Notes under the pieces: generated by a model
What the model was told of the DNA's origin: nothing
Seen by the model: the letters and a program-made list of their open reading frames with translations, nothing else
The model's database searches: none
Assembly (NCBI GenBank): GCA_023388035.1
Contig: JAEWGY010000027.1
Location: 1-5,980, forward strand
Direction: 5' to 3'
Origin: Bacillota bacterium
Lineage (GTDB): Bacteria; Bacillota_I; Bacilli_A; Erysipelotrichales; Erysipelotrichaceae
DNA: 5,980 nucleotides
Made by a program: the position numbers and the translations under genes
Shown: piece after piece, positions 5,490 through 5,980 of the stretch
Layout: the number at the start of each line of letters is the position of its first letter
Numbering within the stretch: position 1 is the first letter of the stretch

Positions 5490-5980
5490 ATTATTAGCTC
5501 CTGCTAAGGATTTACATAAAGCTAAAATTGCTCTTTTGTATGGTGCTGATGCAGTATATGTTGGTGGTAAGAAATTCTCGCTGCGTGCTAGAGCTTCAAA
5601 TTTTGGTTTAGAAGAAATTAGGGAATTAGTTAATTTTGCACATCAGATGCAAAAAAAGGTTTTTATTACCTGTAATATTGTTTTCCATGAAGATGACTTT
5701 GAAGGGGTTGAAGAATATTTAACCGCACTAGATGAAATTGGTGTTGATGCGATTATTGTAGAATCATTAGCATTAGTTAAATTAGTAAAATCACTAGGCT
5801 TAAAATTTGAGTGTCACTTATCAACACAAATGAATTCACTTAATTCAGCTACCATTGCATTAATGAAGGAATATGGTTTAGATCGGGTGGTAATTGGTAG
5901 AGAAGCTAGCATTGAGGAAATTGAAGCCATCATGGAAAAGGCCGTTTTAGATGTGGAAATATTTATTCACGGTGGTATGT
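5476..5980 (+). CDS. trhP2: Peptidase U32-family TrhP2 (YrrO-like), cut by the window edge
   Basis: The first 168 residues are present; family members usually have about 410-430. It begins IELLAPAKDLHKAKIALLYG and continues with GADAVYVGGKKFSLRARASN (24-43), VFITCNIVFHEDDF (61-74), CHLSTQMNS (112-120), DRVVIGREAS and EIFIHGGM (161-168). This is a textbook U32 N-terminal domain. The window stops at the first base of the codon expected for the first conserved cysteine of the HGG-M-C motif, so the iron-sulfur ligands and C-terminal domain cannot be checked. Its likely role, together with TrhP1, is hydroxylation of wobble uridine in tRNAs, as known for YrrN/YrrO in Bacillus. It is translated from its own strong ribosome site while overlapping trhP1 by 14 bases. 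Confidence 0.9.
   Translation, partial: MARIELLAPAKDLHKAKIALLYGADAVYVGGKKFSLRARASNFGLEEIRELVNFAHQMQKKVFITCNIVFHEDDFEGVEEYLTALDEIGVDAIIVESLALVKLVKSLGLKFECHLSTQMNSLNSATIALMKEYGLDRVVIGREASIEEIEAIMEKAVLDVEIFIHGGM

Noticed and set aside
4599..5980. The U32 pair as secreted collagenase-type peptidases
   Set aside because: Neither has a signal peptide, and the tandem short-plus-long arrangement matches the tRNA hydroxylation pair YrrN/YrrO.
1..5980. CRISPR array, tRNA or rRNA gene, insertion sequence or riboswitch
   Set aside because: I saw no regularly spaced repeats, cloverleaf, transposase or terminal inverted repeats. The intergenic gaps between intact genes are too short (11-46 bases) for a riboswitch.

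Overview
The window is AT-rich DNA from a bacterium that has a cell wall. It most resembles a low-GC Bacillota lineage near Erysipelotrichia and the walled relatives of Mollicutes. This placement is inferred from base composition, the Gram-positive types of RNase J and peptide deformylase, a SEDS cell-wall polymerase, and a trhP1-trhP2 pair arranged as in Bacillus. TGA acts as a stop codon and tryptophan is TGG, so the mycoplasma code is not in use.

Layout. Positions 1-361 hold gene debris on the + strand. A short fragment resembling a phage tail tape-measure protein runs, in a different frame, into a broken internal piece of a type I restriction subunit (HsdR). A strong symmetric hairpin at 371-408 closes this debris and can also end the leftward operon. 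On the - strand, def (2859-2296) and an RNase J gene (2284-485) form a tight two-gene operon. On the + strand, an ftsW/rodA-type SEDS gene (2898-4076) overlaps coaD (4073-4552) by 4 bases. A compact terminator lies across the coaD stop codon. A new promoter then starts trhP1 (4599-5489), which overlaps trhP2 (5476 to the window edge, incomplete).

How the genes work together. These are housekeeping functions: N-terminal deformylation of new proteins, RNA processing and decay, peptidoglycan glycan polymerisation, coenzyme A synthesis, and probable wobble-uridine hydroxylation of tRNA. I see no intact defence system, mobile element, CRISPR array or RNA gene.

The most interesting signal is regulatory. 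All three genes that begin a transcription unit (def, the SEDS gene, trhP1) have an extended -10 box of the form TGnTAwAAT ending 6 or 7 bases before the ATG, and none has a usable ribosome binding site. The downstream genes rnj and trhP2 have strong Shine-Dalgarno sites, while coaD has a weaker one plus a start-stop overlap. This suggests leaderless mRNAs for first genes. The def and SEDS promoters are also packed into 38 bases, so their RNA polymerase footprints should overlap.
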